Positions 21,479 to 32,395 of a stretch of DNA of 64,000 nucleotides are shown one piece after another. This DNA comes from Strobilurus pachycystidiatus (Eukaryota > Basidiomycota > Agaricomycetes > Agaricales > Physalacriaceae): NCBI GenBank assembly GCA_019915135.1, contig JAHLMK010000019.1:496001-560000 (forward strand). Reading direction: 5' to 3'. Each line of letters starts with the position of its first letter. Positions within the stretch are counted from its first letter, which is position 1. A program made the position numbers and the translations under genes. The notes under the pieces were generated by a model. That model ran no database searches. It was not told the origin of the DNA and saw only the letters and a list, made by a program, of their open reading frames with translations.

Positions 21479-21879
21479 GAATCGAGTGACCTATACAAGA
21501 GATGGGAATTAGCTGTGAATGAGAGTACCATACAGATACGGACCAATGAATACACGACAGCACATCGACGAGTTGATCGACGCCGGATGTCCTTGTCGCA
21601 GCCTTGTTCGACGCCCTTAGGTGGTCGTTTCGCAATCGTGGGTCGCCCAGCGAAGATACGCGCAATTTGTGCAAGGTCGACCAACAGCATGGTCGCAATG
21701 ATCGCATAGTGATTCGCTCACATCCTTCGTATACACAAAGGATGCAGCGACGACGATGAACGAAACAGTGGGCGTGGGCGCGAGAAGGAAGAGAAAACTA
21801 AACTCCGCATGCGTCGATTCTCGAACCCCGAGTCCCCGAATGACACGCGTCATCAAGTCCGCAGCAACAAAAGGGTTCC

Positions 21880-21960
21880 AACGCCAAGATTCGAACCGTA
21901 GACTCTTTTCTTGCGCTATGAACTTATTGAGAACCAAGGCCGATAGGCCATATTGGGTTT
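21880..21960 (-). other. tRNA-like sequence with A and B boxes
   Basis: On the minus strand TGGCCTATCGG fits a Pol III A box and GGTTCGAATC a B box. The ends CCAATAT and GCGTTGG pair at five or six of seven positions, and CCCTTTTG follows as a possible terminator. The T stem and anticodon arm do not fold well, so I do not call a working tRNA. A second B-box-like GGTTCGAGAATC lies about 70 bp on. It could be a decayed tRNA or a tRNA-derived SINE. Confidence 0.35.
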
Positions 21961-22118
21961 CATACACACAATCATGGGCGGCAACCTTAATTGTAGAGGG
22001 GCGCCTAATTAGTAATATTATTATTATTTGTTCTTTACTCGACTTCTAAATCCATTCTAGTTCCCACCACCGCAGTCTTATCCCCGACGCCCATCACAAC
22101 CGTTCGTGTATACGACGG

Positions 22119-24177
22119 CTAGTGCTCATTCACCCTAACGTATATTGAAGCCGTGCAGAGTTTCCCTCTACACGTCGCGAAATCATCGAAGCTATCGTCC
22201 CCGTCGAGAATCATCGTTCTACCAGTCGTCATCCCGTCGTGAAACCACCACCCATCGGCGACACGAGTCCTTGAGGTAAAGTGTGAATCGCCGTAATACG
22301 TTAGCCCAACCAATTCGTAACAAACAGGTCGACCATCCGGCAGACTGACATCGAACGACGGAGGGAGGCGTTGGGCGGGGCACGGAATTGAAACGTTCCA
22401 TTCGAAAGCTAACAACGACGGACAAGTGACAAAATTTATCGTCTGTTTCTGTTCGCCACCACACGTACGACAGCGACGGCCGACTCTGGACGCGCCATTA
22501 CTATCTATCCATCCCTGTATACTTCTTATGTAGTCCGCTGCTATCAAAGCGTTCTTGATTTCCGTCACCTGTGATCTTCCACCGCAGGCATCACACGAAT
22601 TGTAAGACCGCAATATAGTGTTCACGCTATGCAGGACCGGTCTCCATACATCGTTCACCGACGTATTTGCCCCGAAACGCATCAATTCTCCAAATTCAGC
22701 AGCGTATCGAGCTCGCATCGCGTCACGTATATTCTCTAAAGCAAGGTTATTGACGTCGTGCTGACGCAGAAGCGTTATCAATTCACGCGTATAGTCATTC
22801 GACGCGTACCACTCGGTGTCCCAGAAAGGTTTGTTTCGCATCCATAAGTGGACAAGAATCACGAAGAACGAATCATATGCACAACTGTTTTGAGACCAGC
22901 GCATTCCCAGTGGACATGGTACGCCGCTACGTCGTATATGATTCGCATGCGTACTGAGTTTCTGTCTCTTAGCGCTTGCTTGATTCTCTGGAGCTTTTCT
23001 TTTTGTCGCTTTGGTTGGTCCAGTATCTTTTTCCGAAGTAATGACATGCCAAGTATATTCGTCGATTGACGGCGCGGGTTTCCAAGGATCTTTAGCGTTC
23101 CACTTCAGAGCCTGATGAATTCCAGAAGGAACGTGCGTAGAACCTTTATGTTTTCGGAACGCATTGACAACCAGTGTACGCGTAACTCCTTGCACCGAGG
23201 CGGGGAGTTTACTGTCGAACTGCAGTTTTGTGATCTCGTCCAGGAGTTCAAGTTCGCGGAATTCCTGTCTGAGTCGCCCTGACGCGCGTTTGGTCATCTT
23301 CCTTTTCAGTTCGGGGTTGATGCCTTGCAGAATTATAGTGCCTCCTGCCGTCGCGCTACGTGACAAACAAGTGTATATGGCTTGGTGACTGGTACAGTTA
23401 TGTAGTGCCACGACGTTTTCAGGCCTAGTTTTACCTTGAGACGCGTAATCAGTGATAGAAAAATTTATCAGCACTTCAACTTGTTTGCGCGTGATCCAAG
23501 CTCGTCTATACCCTGGGAGGTTCACTGAGACTCGGTTCGATACAGTCGGTATCGGTACAACGTTCGTGGGCAAACCGGGCATCCTGATTTCGGAAGGCGG
23601 GTTCTTCAGTTCGACGTAAAGGGTTTCCAGGACATTCTGGTTGCACGTTCCTAGTTTGGCGTCCCACCCGCACACGTACCCTTCCTGACCATTGGTCATA
23701 CATAGTTCAGTCGCGATGTTTTGCCTGAGTATGACAGGCATGCCTCTACACAGAGAAAGCTTACCGGCAATTTTTTGTTCGGTCCCAGAGGGGGGCTGTT
23801 CCCACAAAGCACGTTGTAGACCCTGCGGAATAGATTTCAAGTGGACTAACGTTCTCTTGGATTTTTTACTTTCATCCTCGTCATCGGCTTTAACCAATTT
23901 TTTCAAGGAGTCTTCGGAGAAAAACTCAGTAAGTGTCTGACCAGTTTCATTCGCGAAACGTCGAGCACCGAGGTTGTTGATCTCATCCTTCTGTGCGTTG
24001 GTAGACGTGATGATGGACACATTGCGGAAGCGCTCTTCAGTGACACTTTTCCTATTGGGGGCGAACGAGGAAACAAGGGTGTTAAGGAAGGTCATATCGG
24101 CTGTAGTACAAGCCGCGTATCGTAAATTCTCTAGAGCGGTTCTCATTTTCGCATCCTCAGGTGTCTGACTGTTCTGA
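22119..24177 (-). CDS. Helitron helicase C-terminus with ubiquitin-protease-like domain
   Basis: Continues the helicase after the LTR: RQNSQTPEDAK, VSIITSTNAQKDEINNLGAR, LSLCRGMPVILRQN, and motif VI-like ITDYASQGKTRPENVVAL with YTCLSRSATAGGTII. From about codon 420 a second domain follows. CPLGMRWSQNSCAYDSFFVI has the Asn-x-Cys-Ala-Tyr-Asp pattern of a USP (peptidase C19) Cys box. Two CxxC pairs (CDACGG and CRTCGG) form a zinc ribbon as in USP fingers. YELVGLTYYGDSHFTSR then DGWWFHDG fits the His box. In known USPs these parts remove ubiquitin; here the domain is translationally fused to a transposon helicase. The stop is at 22119. Confidence 0.85.
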
Positions 24178-24182
24178 CGCAT

Positions 24183-25272
24183 TGTTAGCGTCCGTCCTAG
24201 GATCCTAAGTAGGTCGGGCCGTCTATCGAGATCGAGGGTGTTCCGCTGGCAGGAATCAACACGAGCGAGGGTCGAGATGTCAATCAGACGGACTCCCCGA
24301 GTCGTCTATTGGTCTGTTCTCGCGAGAGGTCGTTCACTTCAGAGATCGACCCGGTCGATATCTTAAGAGGACGGTCTGTTTGGATGAGGAGACGGGGACG
24401 AGGACGAAGAACGGGATGGTTAAACGTAAAGTCCACTCTAAGGTTTTACAAGTATGATAGCGCTGTATTTATACGTCGGGCGGCGGGACCGCGCTGTCCC
24501 GCCATCTACCCAAAAGGGCGCTCCTGACTCATTCTCCAAACATCGAGAACCTTCTTCAAGGTTCCGGCTAAAAGCGTAAACGACCCAGGCCTATCCGGCG
24601 ATGGCGGGTTGTCAGCCGACGCGGCGGGAGTCGATGCCGATCAGCGGCGGGATTCACCCATGCGGTCGCGAAGGCGGAATCGATGGCGATGGGCGCGATA
24701 GGGCGGGCGGTATCATGGGAGCGCGTGGTGCTTCTTCTCAAGAAGCGCCAGCCAGCTCTACCAGAGGAGAGAGCCCTCGTGAACATAGTTGTGCGAGGGG
24801 CGGGCGATCGGGAAAGGTCCTCGGCCGAGCGGAGACGGTCGGGCGCGCCTTTCTCCTACGGTGGTCGACCGCCCTGCTGAGTCTAGACTCGTACGAGCGA
24901 GTTCGATAGGTGATGTGGCGAGAGTATTCCTTCGGGCTTCCCTGTAGTCGGACCGAGTGATCCGGATGTGGGCGCGTATGTTACTTAGTTCGCTAGGGTT
25001 CCCTGAGGTGTCGAAATGACGGAGAGAGTCCGCAACCTGATTGCGCTGGCTTCTCGTAAGGTCGTATCCAATGGTACGTTTGCAGGGGGAGGGAGGAAGA
25101 CGGTGCTTCCGCGGAGGTGATATCCGTGAACGGAGTTCGTGGTGGAACAAGATATAGGTTTCGCCCGCGGGTACGCTCCTCGAGCGCCCCGAGGGGTTTC
25201 CGACGACCTTTCGGGAACCAGGAGGGTGGCAAGGTCTTGTGCCTGTCGGACACCCGGACCAAGATCATAACA
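24183..25272. repeat. solo LTR inside the Helitron
   Basis: A 1090-bp insertion with ends TGTTAG and CATAACA (TGTTA/TAACA inverted) and a perfect 5-bp target duplication CGCAT (24178-24182 and 25273-25277). No primer site, polypurine tract or internal gene exists, so it is a solo LTR left by recombination. It is GC-rich, with a TTTATAC TATA-like box near 24474. It has no counterpart elsewhere in the window. Its strand is not fixed by the evidence; the TATA-like box suggests plus. Confidence 0.88.
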
Positions 25273-25277
25273 CGCAT

Positions 25278-28200
25278 GTTCTGTCGTAAAATGACCACAG
25301 TCGTAAATGTATGCCAAAGAGCCTTACCAAGCGCTTTCTCTTGGCCCTTCTTGGTAGTAACATCCTTACCAGCATCGTCGCTGTAGAGTGAACCTAGTTC
25401 ACCAGAGATCACGGGTGGAAGTTGAGCGAAATCGCCTGCCAAAATCATGTTCAGACCCCCGAAGGCCATTTCTTCCAGGTCCATCACCCTGGAGAGTTGC
25501 GCACTGATCTTGTACATGTCAACCGCGGAAAGCATGGACACTTCGTCAAAGAAGATATAGTCAACACCGACAAGTCTAGATTTGACAATCGACGCAGTGG
25601 CACTAGTCAAAGGTTTGCGAGAATTGACACCAAAGGCGGCATGATATGTAGTTCCACCTAGCAGAGCAGCAGCGGATCCCGTGGGCGCGACAATCAATAT
25701 GCGATGCGATTCTTTTCTACGTTCGAAGAATTTGACCAAGGCTTTCAAGACCTGACTTTTGCCTGTACCGCCCATTCCACCAATGTACATTTTCAGCTGT
25801 TCACTGTACGGACTAATCGCATGATTTGCTACGATACGAAACGCGCGGTTTTGTTCAGTATTTAACTGAAACTCCTTCGCGATCTCATCAATGAGAGCCT
25901 TGTGCTCTTTCGAATGAAGCTTCTTTTCCAAGTGCGCTTTCGTTAAGATTTCGACCTTAAAGGGGTCGTAGTCCTCGTTGTTGTATCGCTTTTTTTTTTC
26001 CGAAGGGAGATTTCGCATACGACGTGCAGTAACGAGAGCCTTCATACGTTGAATTTCGCTCAACCATTCTTTGCTGGTATTGTTGACCGTTGGCCTATCC
26101 GCCATTGGCGGAGGCGGTCTGGGAACTTCTGTCGTCCACTGCGCCATCTGTAGCATTTGTCGCATCTCCAGCATGTTGGCCATCGTACGTTGATCAGAGT
26201 AGCCGCCGGCCAGGAAAGCTTCCTCGAGCAAATCTTCCGGCGATTTGTAGTCGTCGTTACCATCCGTACCCTTCATATAATCCTCAGAAAACTCTATAGG
26301 ATTGTCGAGCGACACAGTGGGATCCCAACTCGTAATTTTAGCTTCACTGTTGGACTTCATCATTTCGGCGTGAAAGTCATCGCGTTGATCGAGACATTCG
26401 TACCGCATATGAAAGTTGTCCATAATCAACCGCTGACGATCCGAAAAATTGAACGCTTCGAAAGTATCATGCCAGGTTTCATCTTTCTTTTTGAGATCGA
26501 GACCCGATCTCCACGGTTTGAATAGAGTTAACATCGTCGCACAATAGTATTCTCTGTCCCCCGCATCTTTTCTCGGTAGGACGCTTGGTTTGATGAAGTT
26601 CACGACATTGTATTCAGAATATGTCACTTCCTTGAGGTAGTGACTGTCTTCCAAGCCATGCCCCTCCTTGAACGGAAACCCATTTTTTGGCAAAGGTCGC
26701 GCCCCGAATCCTTCCAGCATCTCGTCGTCGTCGGCTTCATCTACGTCTTCCGCTTGCTCTTTTCGCGGTTTCTTGCGAATTTCCTTCTTCGTTCGTAATA
26801 CCCAGTCATACAAGGAAAGGTCCTCGAAATGTTCGTGCCGAAAACTATAGTCCTTCACGTTATGTACGGCTTTCAAGAGCCCGCGGTTATCTTTACGGAT
26901 CATAACTCTGGTTGATGGTGCATCATCACCTTCATTCAGCCAGACAGACAGAGCCTCAGTGACGAAGTCCTTCCAGTAAAAAGGGATGAAAGTATGGTCA
27001 GTGTAGTGATCAGGGTTGCCTAAAAGATACAGACAAATCATGGGCGATCCCATCTCAAGTTTGACGGCCAAACGGTTCACGATTTTCACGATCATTTGTC
27101 TGGCCTTCTGTTCGGTTGACGTATCCCCAGATAACAGCTCGCTGTTCTGCGAAAACATTTCGCGTATGACATCGAAAATAACGTGAGTAGAGAGCGTAGT
27201 TTTCGTAATGTAATTGGTGATGTACAGGACGACAGCCTTTATGGCTGTACCAGACAGTAAACTAGTCACATCAATGTTGCTTCGCGTAAAATAAGAGACA
27301 GCGGGGGTGACAGTGTTGATATTCGGCTCGGTTTGTTTCATCTGTAACGCACCAGTCTCGTCAACGACGGTTTCCTCTCGAGTGGTTCGCGGAAACCGAG
27401 CCTTACACCGCTTATACCTGTTGTTGCGACAGTTGGCGTGATCTTTCTTGCGACTTTCAGTACCATCCTTGTTGATGCCTCTGTCGCAATCGTGTACGTT
27501 CGACCGCACGACAATTTCGTCGACCGTACGTTTGAAGTACTCATCCCAATCTCGCAAGGATTGACATTGAGAACATGTACCACATTGAGAAGGGCATTCG
27601 TCGGGCGGCGCATCAGGCATGGTATAAGTCGGATTGTAGGTATGAGCGACACTACTGGGATGTTGATCAGCCTTCTTGGCGTCGTCCTTTGCTTTGTTCT
27701 CTTTAAACAAGGTCCTGGCCCATACTTCCTGCTGCGGTCCGTAGTAAAAATCGCCAGTATGACAGCTTTCTAACCAGTCAATCAATTTCTTCTGGAACTC
27801 GCTGTCTTCCCCTGTGAGTCGATCGCGAATTTCTTGGGGGCTGAGGGCAGATTTGATCCATACCATGAGATGCAGATGTAAAGTCAATCGACCTTGCTGC
27901 TCGACCGTGCCGTAGTAACCACTTGTATCACCGTACAAACCAGTTTCCCGCGGCTTTCCATCTGCGCAGCATCCCAAGATTTCCTCAACGAATATTGTCA
28001 CCATAAAATGAAAGAACTTTGCAGCAGCAGCAGGATTGCGAGATATGATGCGTAAACGATCACCGTCAGTGAGAGCCGGCATAGCGTCGAGGTCAATTTT
28101 CTCGCCGGCGTAATGCAAAGCTATGGGACTCTTGAAATCACAAGGCGAAAACGTGATGTACCACGAAGGCGCTCCGCGATGTGACATCAAGGACCATATC

Positions 28201-30977
28201 TCATTGTTCATGAATCTTTTCGTGGTGGGCATACCTTTCACATTCTTAGCCACGGCATCGAGATCCCGGATAACCTGGTAGCAATTGCTTTCGGCCTCTG
28301 TTTGCGGCTTCACGTTTTCGCCATCTTCCATACGCTCAATCAAATTTTGCAACACATCGTGGTCAACGTTCATCAATCGCTCCGTAATATTTTCAAAATT
28401 TTTCTTCTCAATCATGAGAAACGATGCATTGGATGAACCCTTGACTTGTTCGTGGCAAAAAGCGACAAAAGGGAATGTCGTATCTTCCTGAAACCGTCTA
28501 TCGTGATACCCCATCAGCCATTTCTTATACCGAGCATCACCCATCATCTTGTTCGATATTTCTACTGTCCCCATGCCGCCTTTTCCGTAAGGGAAAAGCC
28601 AAGGGAACATTCTTGGATACAGAGATTCGTTGTTCCAAAGGGTTTCGGGTGTGGGACCGTGACCGACAGCTAGTACAGCCCCTCCGTCACCCTTGAAATG
28701 CTTCAGTGCCTTGGCCTTGATGCGATCGACAGTCTCTGAATTCAACGTTTCCGACGTCAAACCGTGAACTACGAAGGGGCAAGGACCTTCTTCCACGCCG
28801 TCCTCGTCTTCCAAGTCGTAACTACTCGTGCCCTCTTCTGTCTTGTTGGTAGTCTTCGGGTGATACTGAACCGTGACCGGCGGGGCATCTTCAGAATATT
28901 CCTTCATGTTCTCGGGCGAGAACTCCACATCGTAGTAATCTGGATGATTGAGTCGTAGCCATTCAAGTGCGTCGCGTACTTTGTGGTGCCGGACTAAAAT
29001 GGGTACACGTTTCAAGTCCTCAGCGGTAGGATGCAGAGGACCTGTGAACACGATAGCAAGCACTTCCTGCATGTCAGCCACGGGCGGCGGCAAAAAGTCG
29101 TACACCTTTGGGGTAGGACTCTCGAAGCAGACCACGTTAGCTTTCATCTTTTTGAACCCACTTTGAACCTTCACGTAGGCGCATGTATGTCTCACACGGC
29201 TAACCAGTAAACGTTCCATAAACCGAAGATCCGTGAGCTCCTTTGGAACATCTCCAAGCCATAGACCTTTACACAACGCAAGCGGTGGTACCTGCCCTTT
29301 CACTACATGCGTTCGACATTCACGGCATATGGTAGAAAGAGATTTATCAACGACAGGCCCTTTGAGTTCGCGGTGCTTGTCTTTAACCGTACGCCTTTCC
29401 ACAGCTGTCACGCCATCGGCCTCCAAAACATGCAGAAAATTCTTCACGTTGCGTAAACGGGAGAGATTCTTTCTCAATACTGTCTGTCCACATACCGCGC
29501 AACCACCTTCCTCGATTTCAGAGGGTGCCATGCGTTTACAGTATCGTCGTACAATTTCGCGCTGTCGTCGGGCATTCAACGCCTCGGGAGGGAATGTATG
29601 TTTTGGATCTCGCAGCGATTGGGGTTCGGACAACAATGTAGGTTCTGTAAAGTTACTGGTTTTGTTACGCTTGGTGGTGGTCTTCTTGTTCGAAGTCAGA
29701 GGAGTGAACACACTAATATACGTCTCACACAATGGACAATGATGATCCGCGACAAGTTCGAGTAAATCGAGCAACTTTACATTTTGAGGTACTGCCATGT
29801 GATGTATCCGAGCAACCATAGCCAAGTTTTTTACAGTTGTGTATTTTGACAAGAGATCTAAAGGCATTTTAGCACACAGCAGCCCCTCGTTCTGTAGACG
29901 AGGCACTGCGACCGGGGCCGTGTGTAGGCTATACGTGAAATGAGTCGATGGTAGGTGTGATTTAGATCCTCCTTGCACTTCGTATTCGGCCAGCTCGCTG
30001 TAAGGTATACTCGTTTTAGCACGGGCAGCGCGAGGACCCCCACCGACAACCCTGTTACGAGAAGAAGTGCTAAGGTCAAGACGGGTTTGGGGTTCCGATG
30101 TACAAGAACTGTTTGAGCAGCTGTCACGGCAAAAATCTACACGGCAGCGTTGTCGTGTTTCAAACCATGAACGAGTAATACTAAGATAGTTGGCTTTGAG
30201 TATTCGCAGACGGGTAGTCGCTGATACAAAAAATCTGGAAACATCACCTGCACGTAGCGCGTTATCTATACAGGTCCCATTCTCATAAGATTTAACGACC
30301 AACCAATCGTGCTTATACATAAACGTTCGTATAAACGAACGGCGAAGAGAGCGTAAGTGTCCTAAGGAATTTGTATGACAAGTACACCAAGTACTCTCAA
30401 CGCAAGGAACCGAAGAAACGTGTCCGAGGAACATCTTATAACGCCTCGTAAGGAATACGAATTGTCGAGCCACAAGCTCCTGAACTTTAGCGGTAACACG
30501 TAAAAGCAAGCGAATCGAATGTTTCGCAATGTACGGGATCGCATCCCGGCGTGTCTTAACGAGCCGAGACGGCCGTAGACGGGTGCGCGACAGCAGCATG
30601 CATCGAAAAAAAGAGCATCCTTCTGGATGCGAGGTTCCGACCACAGGTATGCAGTCATGTGAAGAACCCGGAAAAGACCTGCTATGAGGCAGCACACGAG
30701 AATGCTTGAGAGGCGCGTCAATCAAGCACACGCCCGTCTCATGGGGAGAGACATTTTTAGCTCCTTCGACTTGCGCCGAAAAGAGTGCCGGGATAGAAAG
30801 GCAAGTGACAAAGGATCCAACACCGAAGGTTGTCAGCCCGGAAGCATCGAACAAGTCGAGCGAAACGACAAGAGGAGATGTAATAGGATGATTCGGTAAA
30901 TTGGAGGCATCGGATAAATCGAAGGAAGTAGACATCGGCACAGTAAGATGTGTGAGCACAGCAAAGGCACTACTCAT
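25278..30977 (-). CDS. Helitron Rep-helicase, N-terminal part
   Basis: Open for 1900 codons. A conservative start is the ATG at 29867 (MPLDLLSKYTTVKNLAMVAR); upstream sequence is open but basic and unlike a domain. In order (numbering from 30977): Cys pairs (CPLCE, CAVCG, CREC) and a DUF6570-like block (LALCKGLWLGDVP, about 550-700); Helitron-like N-terminal domain; the HUH motif TLHLHLMVW near 27880, residue 1032; the paired-tyrosine motif LYITNYITK near 27215; and a Pif1/RecD-like helicase with Walker A GGMGGTGKS (about 25770), Walker B FFDEVSML and motif III ILAGDFAQLPPV. These supply strand nicking, joining and unwinding. The frame leaves homology at NMR, where the solo LTR begins. Confidence 0.92.
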
Positions 30978-31242
30978 CCATTAGGCTCAAATACGTCAAA
31001 ATAAAATCGTACGCACCAGAGCAGGAATGCATACCGCAACAGGCAACGCCTACCACGCCCTTTCGCTCGCGAGGCCGTCATGGATGTTTCAGGAAGAAAC
31101 GGAACACAACGTGATCATTCGCGATTCGAATCCTGCAAATTGAAATACAGGCCTCGTCATCTGATTTTTCGACTACCAAATTGTATCAGCTACCAAACGT
31201 GCCAGTGCAAGGACCCGACGCGAGAACACATGTCTATAATAC

Positions 31243-31659
31243 TTGTCACTAGATGGGGTTGCCCCCATATCTTTAGCGCAGTGCACTTCTCTGAAACAGT
31301 GCCGTATTGCGTTCGAAGGCTGCGATCGCGCGTACATATGTGCCGTACTGGATACATTGCCAGACAGTCTTCGGGACGTGCAAATATCCGTATATTCAGA
31401 GTTTGACTCGTTCGGTATCGAGACGGATCATCCAGCCAATCTATCGACATGGCGGAAAATAGCAAGACACGCGCAGCAGATCAAACAGGGCCGCACGGTC
31501 CAGTTAAATTTGGGCATTAATCAGCGACTGGGGAAACCGAACGTGAAAGGCTGCACGCTGAAGGCACGCCGGGATATGTACATGCTTCTACGGGAATTCA
31601 GGGGTCTACATATTTCTTATTGCCTAGATCTCGACTATTATCCAGCTAGAGTAAGCTAG
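31243..31659 (+). pseudogene. C-terminal fragment of an F-box-type leucine-rich protein
   Basis: About 138 codons: SLDGVAPISLAQCTSLKQCR, VLDTLPDSLRDVQISVYSEF, LSTWRKIARHAQQIKQGRTV, ending YYPARVS. The repeated Leu/Asn spacing is that of the degenerate repeats in the F-box-like proteins at 16.5 and 19.7 kb. No start or F-box is present. It sits just outside the probable 5' end of the Helitron, so that insertion may have cut the gene. Confidence 0.45.
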
Positions 31660-32009
31660 ACAATAGAGTGACTAAAATAATCCCCAAAATACTGTCTCTC
31701 GATATCGGGGACGACTCCGCGCATAATCGGTGAGAAGAATATCTCGGACCTCAGGTGCACATTTTAGGAAGATAATACGGAAAGTGTGTAAGCATGACAC
31801 TCACTTCGACAGGCGGATGTAAGCCCATGTTACGAGCTCTTTCCCATCGACTCAAACGCGGTGCTCCCACGCATGGGCCGTAATCAGGCCAACTTAGAAT
31901 GAATAAGTCTAATATCACTCCGCCACGGGGTAGGTCACTAACAGGTCGAACCAACGAAGTATCTCCCAAGCACAATCATCGGTAGCAAGTACTACACGAA
32001 CATGAGAAT
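31660..32009. other. no confident gene
   Basis: Short overlapping minus-strand frames only. Part may be the 3' end of the small gene that follows. Confidence 0.35.
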
Positions 32010-32375
32010 TCAGAAAATGGGGGGAACATAGGAAGACTGACCAGTTGTATTCGTGATGGAACCCTCGTCGACCAATGTCTTCAAGAACAATACCCATCGC
32101 TGGTCCATGACGTCGAGATCGCCAACAGAAGGGGTGTTGCGAGAGATTATTTTCTCGGGCGTTTGGATGCTTCCTGTCCGCGTTGCTGTCCTGGGCCGAG
32201 TGGACTTCTGATAGTTTGGATTGTTCTTCAGAGCGTCCTTCAGCCAAGGCAAATTGCGAGAGGTAGACGAGGACACCGCTTTTACAGACTGGAAAAGGAG
32301 CTTGGTCTGTCTAGGATCGTCTTGCTGCTTGTTCTTGATGCGCATTGTGACGGCAGGAAGCAAGAAGTATGACAT
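32010..32375 (-). CDS. possible small basic protein, unknown
   Basis: Minus-strand frame of 121 codons; the likelier start is the internal MRIKNKQQDDPRQTKLLF. It continues STSRNLPWLKDALKNNPNYQ, IQTPEKIISRNTPSVGDLDV and DQRWVLFLKTLVDEGSIT. A competing minus frame over the same bases is also open, so the choice rests on composition. It lies just downstream of the 950-residue gene on the same strand. Function unknown. Confidence 0.3.
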   Translation of the reverse strand: MSYFLLPAVTMRIKNKQQDDPRQTKLLFQSVKAVSSSTSRNLPWLKDALKNNPNYQKSTRPRTATRTGSIQTPEKIISRNTPSVGDLDVMDQRWVLFLKTLVDEGSITNTTGQSSYVPPIF

Positions 32376-32395
32376 TTCAAATTACAGAGATAGAA

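Larger units (their letters stand above)
22119..30977 (-). mobile_element. autonomous Helitron, split by a solo LTR
   Basis: The coding body of a Helitron rolling-circle transposon, read right to left: an N-terminal zinc/DUF6570-like region, HUH Rep nuclease, Pif1-type helicase and an extra C-terminal domain. The LTR at 24183-25272 splits it. Removing the LTR and one 5-bp target copy restores an open frame across the break (NMR to QNSQTPEDAK), so the gene was intact until that insertion. The terminal TC and hairpin-CTRR ends were not located and should lie near 31.0-31.2 kb and 21.5-22.1 kb. Confidence 0.88.
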
